From Nitrospirota bacterium (GTDB lineage: Bacteria > Nitrospirota > Leptospirillia > Leptospirillales > Leptospirillaceae), in NCBI GenBank assembly GCA_021801345.1, contig JAJYYA010000046.1, positions 1 through 34,155 of the forward strand: DNA of 34,155 bases. The letters run 5' to 3'. The translations under genes and the position numbers were made by a program. Each line of letters begins with the position of its first letter. The first letter of the stretch is position 1. Below the pieces are notes generated by a model, which ran no database searches, was not told the DNA's origin, and saw only the letters and a program-made list of their open reading frames with translations. Of this stretch, positions 8,801 through 15,863 are shown in pieces.

Positions 8801-10466
8801 GGAGCAGCTCCGCCTTGCCGCAAAGGTCTTCGACCGGGCCGGGGAGGGGATCATTGTCACCGACAGCGAGGGACGGATCTCGACCGTTAACCCGGTCTTT
8901 ACAAGCATCACCGGTTTCACCATCGAAGAGTCGATCGGAAAGACCCCGGGCCAGCTTCTGGGCTCAGGACGCCAATCCGAAAACTTCTACCGGGAAATGT
9001 GGCGCCAGCTTGGAGAGACAGGAAGCTGGCGGGGGGAAATCTGGAACAAGCGGAAGACGGGGGAGATCTACCCGGAGTGGCTCACGATCAACCGCGTCGA
9101 TGGCGAGGATGGCAAGCCCACGCACTATATCGGGATCTTCAGCGACATCACCGACATCAAGAACGCCCAGGTCAGGGCCGACTTTCTTTCGACCCACGAC
9201 TCCCTGACCGGCCTTGCCAACCGGGCGCTCCTCCTGGACAGGCTCCGTCTTGCGATCGCCTCGGCCCGTCGGGAAAAGGTATCGGTCGCCCTGGCCTTTA
9301 TCGATCTCGACAACTTCAAGGTCGTCAATGACAGCCGGGGACACGAGGTGGGCGATGCCCTTCTCCGCTCCGTCTCCGAACGACTCTCCTCCGTCGTCAG
9401 GGAATCGGACACGCTGGCCCGGCTTGGCGGAGACGAGTTCGTCGTCGTCATGGAGTCCTCCGACCCCGCCGAGGTCGAAAAGGTCGGTGCCCGGATACTT
9501 GATGAAATTGGACGGTCCTTCGAGATCGGGGGGCAGAAAATTTTTGTGACGGGAAGCATCGGGGTGGCATTCTATCCCCAGGATGCGGAAGACAGCGCCT
9601 CCCTTCTGCAATCGGCCGATACCGCCATGTATCGGGCGAAGGAGGGCGGAAGGAACCGGCTGGAGTTCTTCCGGTCCGAGATGCGCGTCAAGATTATGGA
9701 GAGGGCCACGATTGAAACCGCCCTCAGAGGAGCCATCGCCGATAGAGCGCTCTATCTTGTCTACCAGCCGCGTGTGGACTCGACGACGGGCCGCATCGTC
9801 GGGGCCGAATCCCTTGCCCGGTGGATTGATCCGAGTCTGGGAGAGGTCTCCCCCGCGCGCTTTATCCCTGTGGCCGAACAGAGCGGCCTTATCGTGGACC
9901 TGACGCGCCTTCTTCTGCGAAAGCTTTTCGATGATATCGGACAGTGGGTCAAGAAGGGATACTCCGTTCCTCCCGTCAGCTTCAATCTCTCCTCCCGGGA
10001 CTTCCACGTAGGGGATACCGCCCCCTTCATCCTCGAAGAGATGAAGGCGCGTGGCCTTGCGCCCTCCTGTCTGGAAATCGAGGTGACGGAGCGGACGATG
10101 ATGGAGGATATCGGGGTGACGCACCGGAACTTGAGAGCGTTCCACGAGGCCGGGATCAAGGTCGTCATAGACGACTTTGGAACGGGCTATTCCTCCCTGT
10201 CCTATCTGAAGCTTCTTCCGGTCAGCACCATCAAGATCGACCGGAGCTTCGTCGACGGCCTTCCCGACGACGAAGGCGATGCCGGGATCTCAAGCGCCAT
10301 CATCGGAATGGCGAAGGCTTTGGGAATAAGGCTGGTGGCGGAAGGAGTCGAAAAGCCGGAGCAGGCCCGGTGGCTCCTCGATCACGGGTGTCACAGCCTT
10401 CAGGGATACCTGTATTTCCGGCCCCTCTCCTTCGAGGACTTCAGGGCAATTCTCGCAAAGGGATAG
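5871..10466 (+). CDS. CheB-CheR-PAS-GGDEF-EAL multidomain signalling protein
   Basis: From GTG 5871, behind an ideal GAGGGG seven nt upstream, the product has 1531 residues; an earlier GTG at 5838 has no ribosome site. Domains in order: CheB methylesterase (about 43-225; S51 in GASAGG, H78 in LQHLSP, D170 in GTGSDGTAG); CheR methyltransferase (about 240-500; VWVAGCATGEEAYS, FATDIDDNAL, LVSCRNVLIYF); a linker; a long NEEL-repeat coiled coil (about 670-745); three PAS-like domains (about 745-1100); GGDEF (signature 1186-1190, I-site RESD 1177-1180); and EAL with ESL at 1313-1315, DDFGTGYSS and the later K, D, E and QGYL residues. Both c-di-GMP domains look catalytically intact. There is no receiver, kinase or membrane segment and no chemoreceptor gene nearby, so it likely links methylation-type or PAS sensing to c-di-GMP. 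Confidence 0.93.
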   Translation: MTQKSDNASPELSGEGKRKKAAPRSRPMKNGQAEISPPAVPPRYIVGIGASAGGLEAVTLLLSHLDMSAPCAYVLLQHLSPTYRSMMVEILARETTLRVKEAESGEVPERGVVIVVPANHNAILKEGRLVLVPAGPEVVPKPSVNQFLISLASEEGESSVGVVLSGTGSDGTAGLRAIQSAGGFTFVQKPETAKYDGMPRAAIDAGVADRILPPDEIAAELGRLGDLRNAPLGGNARSTDCISEILGRLKDHTHIDFSGYKTGSILRRLERRLVATGTGSPESYLAYLEGAPEELDRLSRDILISVTAFFRDKPSFALLSRIVREIANRKTPGSEIRVWVAGCATGEEAYSIAMLFADVLDGRISQFKIQIFATDIDDNALSIARRGIYSAAAMSEVSSDQIRKYFRPFGQNYEVSKLLRDMIVFARHNLVGDPPFMRLDLVSCRNVLIYFDAPLQTRVLTSFHFGLSPDSFLFLGHSESIAHGDQLFIPVDKKNRIFKRLNSGEDHTLVQTSEPLGARAIGTASRREKRLLEEMLEALARHLDALVVMVDANQEIILSVGDSSPYLSFPQGRPRLKIGEVVVESLRGELLAVLHRSLRRREEVSGRVRRIAKKRIRLHVRPLDGKVEEGFLVLFVPEPEHSLALESPEKDPALEVEGDVLEDELLATREHLQTLIEEMSTANEEMQALNEESQASNEELQATNEELEAANEELQASNEELVSLNEELSVKTSELAKLNSEFEHLFNALEFPLMLFDPQFVLRRFNSSSTREFGLKPNAMGQPLQRLRFPAWLGSLEGLMGAALAHSERETLRVRAGERDCQIIITPGLDSGGQTISLLVSVVDLTDVLRAQRELDQAKSFVNALMERTTVMYTIKDIRGEYIYANNRFCEFFDLDPQSVKGKNDFSLLPKSFAAELWASDLEALRESQPVVREHSVVLGSKTHFFEAVHLPLYDGEGNLTSLSTEMLDVTFRRHAEEQLRLAAKVFDRAGEGIIVTDSEGRISTVNPVFTSITGFTIEESIGKTPGQLLGSGRQSENFYREMWRQLGETGSWRGEIWNKRKTGEIYPEWLTINRVDGEDGKPTHYIGIFSDITDIKNAQVRADFLSTHDSLTGLANRALLLDRLRLAIASARREKVSVALAFIDLDNFKVVNDSRGHEVGDALLRSVSERLSSVVRESDTLARLGGDEFVVVMESSDPAEVEKVGARILDEIGRSFEIGGQKIFVTGSIGVAFYPQDAEDSASLLQSADTAMYRAKEGGRNRLEFFRSEMRVKIMERATIETALRGAIADRALYLVYQPRVDSTTGRIVGAESLARWIDPSLGEVSPARFIPVAEQSGLIVDLTRLLLRKLFDDIGQWVKKGYSVPPVSFNLSSRDFHVGDTAPFILEEMKARGLAPSCLEIEVTERTMMEDIGVTHRNLRAFHEAGIKVVIDDFGTGYSSLSYLKLLPVSTIKIDRSFVDGLPDDEGDAGISSAIIGMAKALGIRLVAEGVEKPEQARWLLDHGCHSLQGYLYFRPLSFEDFRAILAKG

Positions 10467-10588
10467 TCAGAAGATCACTCACCGAAGCCCGTCTTGTCGA
10501 GCTCCGGGGGATGGACTACGATTAAGGGAGTGTAGGCAAGGGAGAACGGGGCGGGCAAGGGCCCATTTTGAGAGGGAAAGGAGTTCCG

Positions 10589-10981
10589 ATGGAAAAGATT
10601 TCTTTTGTGCTGGCCTCGGACGCGCTCGAGAAGCTGCATGCGGTGGGGCTCATGGCCTCGGTTGCGGCCATGAGCCAGATGGATGTCAAGGTCTTTGTGA
10701 CGATGAACGCCGTGACAGCCTTTCGGAAGGAGACGATCGAGAAGAAGTCGTTTAAGGTCGAGGGAGAGATCGGTCGCCGGCTGCTTTCGAAAAAGGCGCC
10801 GATGTTCTACGATCTCCTGTCTCAGGGAAAGATGATGGGATCGCTCAAAGTCTATGCCTGCGGAATGGCTCTCGACCTTTTGGAAGAAGGTCTCGACAGC
10901 TTCCATCCGGTCTTCGACGAGATTCTGGGCGTTGCCGGCTTCCTTCAGCATGCCGAAGGGGGACAGGTTCTGTTCGTATAG
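10589..10981 (+). CDS. DsrE/DsrF-like small protein
   Basis: A 130-residue protein starting at ATG 10589 with AAAGGAG five nt upstream. The fold pattern MEKISFVLASDALEKLHAVG..., hydrophobic strand VKVFVTM, then SLKVYACGMALDLL places a single conserved cysteine (C91) where DsrE-family sulfur carriers hold persulfide. The family takes part in cytoplasmic sulfur relay and often pairs with TusA. Here a TusA-like gene follows 40 nt later and the pair ends at a terminator, so a two-gene sulfur-transfer unit is likely. No rhodanese or heterodisulfide-reductase genes are in view. Confidence 0.8.
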   Translation: MEKISFVLASDALEKLHAVGLMASVAAMSQMDVKVFVTMNAVTAFRKETIEKKSFKVEGEIGRRLLSKKAPMFYDLLSQGKMMGSLKVYACGMALDLLEEGLDSFHPVFDEILGVAGFLQHAEGGQVLFV

Positions 10982-11021
10982 TTTTGTGGGGTATGGATTC
11001 CTAAAAGGGAGAGAAGAAACG

Positions 11022-11270
11022 ATGGCTGACGATCAAAGCGTAAAAATTGACGAGGTTGTGGATGGTCGGGGACTCTTCTGTCCGGGACCGCTGATGGAGC
11101 TGATCAAGACCATCCAGCTCAAACCCGTCGGAACGGTGATGGCGGTCCTGTCGACCGATGAGGGCTCGGCCAAGGACATCCCCGCCTGGATCCAGAAGGT
11201 GGGGCAGGAGTATGTGAAGACCGAGAAAAAGGAGGGCTACTGGGAGGTGATCGTCAAGAAGATCAAGTAG
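11022..11270 (+). CDS. TusA-family sulfur carrier protein
   Basis: An 82-residue protein from ATG 11022, preceded by GGGAGAG. The hallmark CPGP motif (C20 to P23, in GRGLFCPGPLMEL) and the following helix KTIQLKPVGTVMAVLSTDEGSAKDIPAWIQK fit TusA/SirA-like proteins, which carry sulfur as a cysteine persulfide for tRNA thiolation, molybdopterin or sulfur oxidation. The upstream DsrE-like gene is the probable partner. A strong terminator follows 28 nt after the stop. Confidence 0.9.
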   Translation: MADDQSVKIDEVVDGRGLFCPGPLMELIKTIQLKPVGTVMAVLSTDEGSAKDIPAWIQKVGQEYVKTEKKEGYWEVIVKKIK

Positions 11271-11298
11271 GATCGCTCCGGAAGACGCCTTTTGTTGC

Positions 11299-11333
11299 GG
11301 GAGAGTCCAGTTTTGGGCTCTCCCCTTTTTTTT
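11299..11333 (+). terminator. Rho-independent terminator after the DsrE-TusA pair
   Basis: GGGAGAGTCC (11299-11308) pairs with GGGCTCTCCC (11315-11324) around an AGTTTT loop, followed by eight T residues. It closes the plus-strand transcript before the convergent HD-GYP gene. Confidence 0.88.
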
Positions 11334-11343
11334 GCTAAGAGGG

Positions 11344-12582
11344 TCAGTGACGGTGTCCTTCGGAGGACTCCTCGAGGTGGCGCGCGACGTCGGAAGGGGA
11401 GAGTCCGAGCTCCCGGGGATGGAAGGTCTGTCTGACGCGTGTTCTGTCGATGGCGGGCAGGGTGAGTTTGGCCGGTTCAGGCAGGGGCTTTCCGGGGGAG
11501 GAGTAGAGGACGAGCAGCCGGACCTCTCCGGAGTTCGTGTCGGCGTTCTCGTAGGCGGAAACCATCGCGACGCGGCCGTCTGCGAGCTCGACGAAGGAGC
11601 CGACGGGATAGATCCCCACCATCTGGACGAGGTTTGCGATGGCGCGGGGGTCGAGTCGGTGCAGCTCCTTTTCCAGAAGATAGGCAAGCGTCTTGGCCGG
11701 AGAGAGGGGGGAGCGATAGATGCGCCCCGCGGTCAGGGCTTCGTAGATGTCGAGAACCATGAGGGAACGGGTGACGGGATCGAGGTCGGGAAGATCGAGT
11801 CCGTAGGGATATCCTCCCCCGCCCTTGCGTTCATGGTGCTCCATGGCAACCGTCGTGCAGATGCCCCGGACGATATCGTCCTTCGACTTCGAAAGGATCG
11901 AATGGCCGAACTTGGGATGGCGTTTCATGGTGTCCCACTCGTGAGGGGCGAGCTTTCCCGGTTTTTTCAAAATCTCGAGCGGGATCAGGGCCTTGCCGAT
12001 GTCATGAAGAAGCGCCGCCAGTCCCCATTTGGGAAGATCCTCCTTGGCAACGCCGCTTTGGGCGGCCAGACCCATGGAGAGAATCATCGTATTGGTGGAG
12101 TGGACGTAGGATTCGTCGTCGATCTCGGAAAGAGTCACGAGGAAGGAGTTCTTTCGGGGATCCTTGACCAGCATCTCGAGAGTTTCGATGACCTGGCTCC
12201 GAAGCGGGGTAACGTCGAGAGCGCTTCCCATGCGAATGTCTTCGAAGCTCTTCGAAAGGACGGCAATCGTCTTGTCGTGGAGGGCATTCCATTCCCGAAG
12301 GGTGGGAAGGGGAAGAACCTCCATCTCCCGAATCTCCGGAATGTCCCTGTCGTCATCGACAGGCAGAGTGTCCGAGTTTGCGGGGTGGGGAGAAGTGGCC
12401 GTCGCCGGTCCGGGAAGTGTGATGGTGACATTTTTGATCCCGTTGTCGCGGAGCTTCTGGATGTCGTCTTTGGTCTGGATCCGGAACCGGTGGAAGAGGA
12501 TGTTCGTCTCAAGCCAGCTCTTGTCGACGGCGACGACCTCCATGCCGATCTCGAGCTTGTCGACGGGTAGGATCTTGTTCAT
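11344..12582 (-). CDS. HD-GYP domain c-di-GMP phosphodiesterase with N-terminal DUF3391
   Basis: From ATG 12582 the protein has 412 residues. The N-terminus (MNKILPVDKLEIGMEVVAVD, SWLETNILFHRF, IQKLRDNGI) matches DUF3391, which commonly precedes HD-GYP. The catalytic domain shows LLHDIGK (H193, D194), RHPKFGHSIL, and HHERKGGGGYPYGL (HH 249-250, GYP 257-259), so hydrolysis of c-di-GMP is expected. There is no membrane segment. The start codon overlaps the stop of the upstream TrpD2-like gene as ATGA, with GGGAG just upstream, so translation is coupled. The N-terminal DUF3391 could be a regulatory or partner-binding part. Confidence 0.9.
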   Translation of the reverse strand: MNKILPVDKLEIGMEVVAVDKSWLETNILFHRFRIQTKDDIQKLRDNGIKNVTITLPGPATATSPHPANSDTLPVDDDRDIPEIREMEVLPLPTLREWNALHDKTIAVLSKSFEDIRMGSALDVTPLRSQVIETLEMLVKDPRKNSFLVTLSEIDDESYVHSTNTMILSMGLAAQSGVAKEDLPKWGLAALLHDIGKALIPLEILKKPGKLAPHEWDTMKRHPKFGHSILSKSKDDIVRGICTTVAMEHHERKGGGGYPYGLDLPDLDPVTRSLMVLDIYEALTAGRIYRSPLSPAKTLAYLLEKELHRLDPRAIANLVQMVGIYPVGSFVELADGRVAMVSAYENADTNSGEVRLLVLYSSPGKPLPEPAKLTLPAIDRTRVRQTFHPRELGLSPSDVARHLEESSEGHRH

Positions 12583-13589
12583 GAGAGTCTCCCGGGGGAT
12601 GGGTGTGAGCATACGCTTTCGATCAGGGCCAATGCCCTGTCGAAGGAGATCTGCTGTCCTGCGGCAAAAAGAAAGAGAGCAGCCTGTCTAAGAGCATGAA
12701 TATGCGTGCCAATGTCGAGATTCGAGCCGAGGGAGGGATCCGGATGGGAGAGACCGTTCCCCTCCGTCGGGGCTGCCGGTATGGTGAGCCGCCTAAGCTC
12801 CGGGGAGAGCGCCATGTCAAAAAGGTGACAGACCGTCTCCCGGTGTGGATGGAGGTCTGTCGACCCTTCGACCCCCTGGGTGATCAGGAGGCGGCGGGGA
12901 GGAGATTCCTGGGCCATGAGGGCCGTGAAAATTTTTTCGACCACGGGTTCGTGGAAGACGCCGATAATCTGGGCGGGAGCCGAAAGCGGATTGGCGGCCT
13001 TTTCCACGGTGTTCCAGATCGTCCTGAGGCCGAGCTCCCGGCGGAGCGGAAGGAGGCGGGAGAGCTCGGGGAGAAAGTCTTCCTGGGAGAGGCAGGCGAC
13101 ATTGCCCGAAATGGCTGGAGCGCCGTCGGGAAGGCCCAGGGATTTCCAGGCCTCGAGGACTCCCGGCCCCATCTTGACCGGAACGCCCGAGAGCCCGTGC
13201 AATCCGATGCGAAGGCCTGTTCGGGAGGCCAGGAGGGCGGAGGCAACGATGTGGGAGGTCGAGCGGCTCCGTCCGTCGTAGGGATCGCCGATATCGAGAT
13301 CGACTTCGGGGAGAGCGTCCGGCAAGACGGGGGGGCGGGTGGCAAGAATCCCCCGAATCGCCGAGAGAAATCCTCCGATCTCCGCCGCGGTTTCTCCCTT
13401 GAGGCGAAGGCCCAGAAGAAGGGCGCCGGTCTGGGCGGGAGAGGCTTCTCCCCGAAGGATTAGCTCCGCCGCACTGCGCGCCTCCTCCTGCGAAAGGTCC
13501 CGATGGCCGGAGGGACCCGTCCCCACCTTTTTGATGTATGTCTTTATCAACAAAAGTCTCCGATTTCGATCATCTCCGGGGACGCTCAC
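12579..13589 (-). CDS. Anthranilate phosphoribosyltransferase-like protein (TrpD2/YbiB type)
   Basis: A 336-residue protein of the TrpD/nucleoside-phosphorylase fold. The N-terminal helical part (YIKKVGTGPSGHRDLSQEEA, LILRGEASPAQTGALLLGLRLKGET) is clearly family III glycosyltransferase. The phosphate-binding GTGGD loop of true TrpD is missing; instead DLDIGDPYDGRSRS occurs, as in the YbiB/TrpD2 group, some of which bind nucleic acid. NTVEKAANPL matches the TrpD NxxxPL segment. A role in tryptophan synthesis is therefore doubtful. The start is uncertain: GTG 13589 is annotated, but an internal TTG with GGAG upstream would also fit. It overlaps the HD-GYP gene by 4 nt. Confidence 0.78.
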   Translation of the reverse strand: MSVPGDDRNRRLLLIKTYIKKVGTGPSGHRDLSQEEARSAAELILRGEASPAQTGALLLGLRLKGETAAEIGGFLSAIRGILATRPPVLPDALPEVDLDIGDPYDGRSRSTSHIVASALLASRTGLRIGLHGLSGVPVKMGPGVLEAWKSLGLPDGAPAISGNVACLSQEDFLPELSRLLPLRRELGLRTIWNTVEKAANPLSAPAQIIGVFHEPVVEKIFTALMAQESPPRRLLITQGVEGSTDLHPHRETVCHLFDMALSPELRRLTIPAAPTEGNGLSHPDPSLGSNLDIGTHIHALRQAALFLFAAGQQISFDRALALIESVCSHPSPGRLS

Positions 13590-13630
13590 CCCGACCCGAC
13601 CACGCGGTCCGTTGGGAGGCCCTTGTCCGA

Positions 13631-14338
13631 CTACAGTCCGCCCAGACGCTTGAGGACGATATCGCCCGTCACTGCGGAGGGAGAAAGGTCCCTCAGATAG
13701 AAAATGGTTCTGAGAAGGTCCTCAGGCTGGATCATCTCCCCCGGAGGAACCGGAGCTCCCGCCACGAGAGGCGTAGCGACATATCCCGGGCAAAGGGCGA
13801 CCGCCTTCACTCCGTGGGGAGCCCCCTCGGACAACAGGGAGCCGGTCAGGCCCCGAAGGCCAAACTTCGTGATCGAGTAGAGGGAGCTCCCGGCCCACGC
13901 CTCGACGCCCGCCACAGAGGAGATGTTGACGATCAGCCCCTGTCCGCGGCGTTTCATCAGAGGCAGGAGGGCCCGGGAGAGCAGATAGGGGGCCCGGAGG
14001 TTCACCGAAACGATATGGTCGAACTCCTCGGGAGAGCTCTCCTCGATCATCCCGAAGGTCGCAATCCCGGCGTTGTTCACGAGGATGTCGACCCGGCCGT
14101 CGAGTGAGGTGACAGCCGTCGCGATCAATCGCTCCACCTCCTCCTGCCGCGAAAGGTCGCAGGCGAGAGAGAGGGCCTGTCCAGGGCCATTTCTGGCCCG
14201 CTCCTCCTCCCTGGCGAGAGCCTCGGAGTTTCGGCCGGTCATAAAGACGGTATATCCGGAGTCGAGAAGCCCACGGGCAACGGAAAGGCCGATGCCCGAA
14301 GTCGCTCCTGTGACAAGGGCCGTCGGGCGATCCTTCAT
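13631..14338 (-). CDS. Short-chain dehydrogenase/reductase (SDR)
   Basis: From ATG 14338 the protein has 235 residues, a classical SDR length. It shows the NAD(P)-binding TGATSGIG (10-17), NNAG (88-91), the catalytic serine in NISS (140-141) and the YSITK tyrosine-lysine pair (Y154, K158), followed by CPGYVATP. TGRNSE after the second strand suggests NADP preference (inference). The start codon overlaps the mazG stop as ATGA, with AAAGGA about 8 nt upstream, so it is coupled to mazG. The substrate cannot be deduced; the C-terminus resembles 3-oxoacyl-reductase-like and sepiapterin-reductase-like members. Confidence 0.88.
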   Translation of the reverse strand: MKDRPTALVTGATSGIGLSVARGLLDSGYTVFMTGRNSEALAREEERARNGPGQALSLACDLSRQEEVERLIATAVTSLDGRVDILVNNAGIATFGMIEESSPEEFDHIVSVNLRAPYLLSRALLPLMKRRGQGLIVNISSVAGVEAWAGSSLYSITKFGLRGLTGSLLSEGAPHGVKAVALCPGYVATPLVAGAPVPPGEMIQPEDLLRTIFYLRDLSPSAVTGDIVLKRLGGL

Positions 14339-15219
14339 TGGGGGTTCCTTTCGGTGAGGGACTCTTCGTTTTTGGCCGTCTCCCACAGACTCTCCCAGTC
14401 GGCAGGGGAGAGGGAGGCAAGGGGACGGCCCTCCCGGGAGGCGCGCTCCTCCATGAAGGAGAATCGTCTCCTGAACTTTCTGTTGGCAGCGGTCAGCGCC
14501 TCTTCGGGACGGATGCCCGAGCAGCGCGAAAACTGAACGACGGCAAAGAGGAGGTCTCCGATCTCCTCCTTGAGGCGCTCCGGGCCTTCCGAGGAGGCGG
14601 AACGGATCTCGGCGATCTCCTCAGAAATCTTGGAAAGGACGGCCGATGCGTCCGGCCAGTCGAACCCGACCCGTCCGGCCTTCTGTCCAAGCTTCGCAGC
14701 GGTCTGGAGAGACGGCATGGTCCGGGGGATTCCGTCGAGGATCGAGCGGCGGTCTTGGTGCGGGGCCTCCGCGCGCTTCTTCTCCTCCCAGGTCTCCCAG
14801 ATCGCCTCGAGACTTTTTCCCGGCTCGGGGTGCTCGAAGACATGGGGATGGCGGGAGATCATCTTCCGGGAGCTCCCGTCGAGAATCTCCCCGAGGGTGA
14901 CGCCGGTCCGTTCCCAGAGAATTCTCCGGAACATGAAAAGAATGAGGAAGAGGTCTCCCATTTCGCGGGCGACGTTCGGGAGATCCCCCTCATCGAGGGA
15001 CTCTTCGAGTTCGAAGATCTCGTCCTTGAGGTCGGACAGAAGACCCTCGAGAGTCTGCTTTTTGTCGAAGGGGCACCCGTTCTCCCCCCGCAGGTGATCC
15101 ACGATCCGGAGGAGGCTTCGCACACAGACGGGATCGCTCTCACTGACGGTTACGGGAAGGGCGCGGATGTCGGCCTCCCGGGAAAGACGCGCGAGAATGG
15201 TTTCAGGGTCGAAGGCCAT
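14335..15219 (-). CDS. mazG: MazG-family nucleoside triphosphate pyrophosphohydrolase
   Basis: A 294-residue protein from ATG 15219, with GGGGAG five nt upstream. It hydrolyses NTPs to NMP and pyrophosphate, cleaning aberrant nucleotides from the pool. Two MazG repeats are seen: the first with LRGENGCPFDKKQT (GCPWDxxQT signature) and the helix pair DLKDEIFELEESL / EMGDLFLILF; the second with AAKLGQKAGRVGFDW, KISEEIAEI and EEIGDLLFAVVQFSR. The length is slightly above E. coli MazG because of an N-terminal extension of about 25 residues. It heads the gene string mazG-SDR-(trpD2)-HD-GYP on the minus strand. Confidence 0.93.
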   Translation of the reverse strand: MAFDPETILARLSREADIRALPVTVSESDPVCVRSLLRIVDHLRGENGCPFDKKQTLEGLLSDLKDEIFELEESLDEGDLPNVAREMGDLFLILFMFRRILWERTGVTLGEILDGSSRKMISRHPHVFEHPEPGKSLEAIWETWEEKKRAEAPHQDRRSILDGIPRTMPSLQTAAKLGQKAGRVGFDWPDASAVLSKISEEIAEIRSASSEGPERLKEEIGDLLFAVVQFSRCSGIRPEEALTAANRKFRRRFSFMEERASREGRPLASLSPADWESLWETAKNEESLTERNPQ

Positions 15220-15381
15220 AAAAACTCCCCGGAGCGCAATTGACAGACCCGACGATCGCCGCATGGAGTCGGAAAAATGATTAACGGCGTCTCATGATTT
15301 TTTTGGGAATGATTCTTTTTCTTTACATAGAATTATACGGAGAAAATCTCCTGCGGGAAACCCCCTTCCCTCAAGGGAACT

Positions 15382-15407
15382 CCCCAACCGAAAGAAGGAG
15401 GTTGGGG
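15382..15407. repeat. GC-rich hairpin in the mazG-tolC intergenic region
   Basis: CCCCAACC (15382-15389) and GGTTGGGG (15400-15407) form a perfect 8-bp stem with a 10-nt loop; a G-rich run follows. The 640-nt gap between the divergent mazG and efflux genes holds no credible gene, only this hairpin and the promoter/operator candidate at 15607-15663. It is not followed by a T-run, so it is not a standard terminator. Confidence 0.45.
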
Positions 15408-15606
15408 GTTGGGGGGGGCAAGGCAGATTTCCTCCATAATAGTTCAGGGGGCGAAGAAAACCAGGCTTCCGGGAAGCCCGTCTTGAGCGCTCTTCATCGA
15501 CTCCCCCTTTCGGGATGCGGCCCCCTGACGGGCGACTCTTACGGGTCCTGCCTCTTTGTCTCTTCTGGAGGAGACCTTCCGGGCCCCGTTTCTTTCGTTC
15601 CTTTAA

Positions 15607-15663
15607 TTGACAGTCGGAGGAGGGGGTGTTACTGTCTTCTCTCTGGATTTTAACAATTGTTAA
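15607..15663 (+). promoter_or_regulatory. Candidate promoter and palindromic operator of the efflux operon
   Basis: A perfect TTGACA (15607-15612) is followed 17 bp later by a weak -10, TACTGT (15630-15635). Just downstream of the expected start lies the perfect 14-bp palindrome TTAACAATTGTTAA (15650-15663), a position where a repressor would block transcription. The operon start codon lies 200 nt further, so there is a long leader. The repressor gene is not in the window. Confidence 0.45.
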
Positions 15664-15863
15664 TTGTGGGGAGGCCCCTTCCCCTGAGGCCCCCTTCGCC
15701 TTATGAGATCGCGTCTCCGGGATCTCTCCGGTCCCCCCGGAGCTGACTCCTTGACCCGAGCCCTAGGCAAAGTGGAGGCCGGCTGTTAGAATGGTCGATA
15801 TGAGACTATGTCTCTTTGTTGGGAGAGGTGGGTCGTGAGATCGCGAAATCGTGGGGTGAGCCA

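Noticed and set aside
15294-15653. Plus-strand 119-codon frame in the mazG-tolC gap
   Set aside because: It crosses the hairpin and the promoter/operator candidate, lacks a ribosome site and matches no family.
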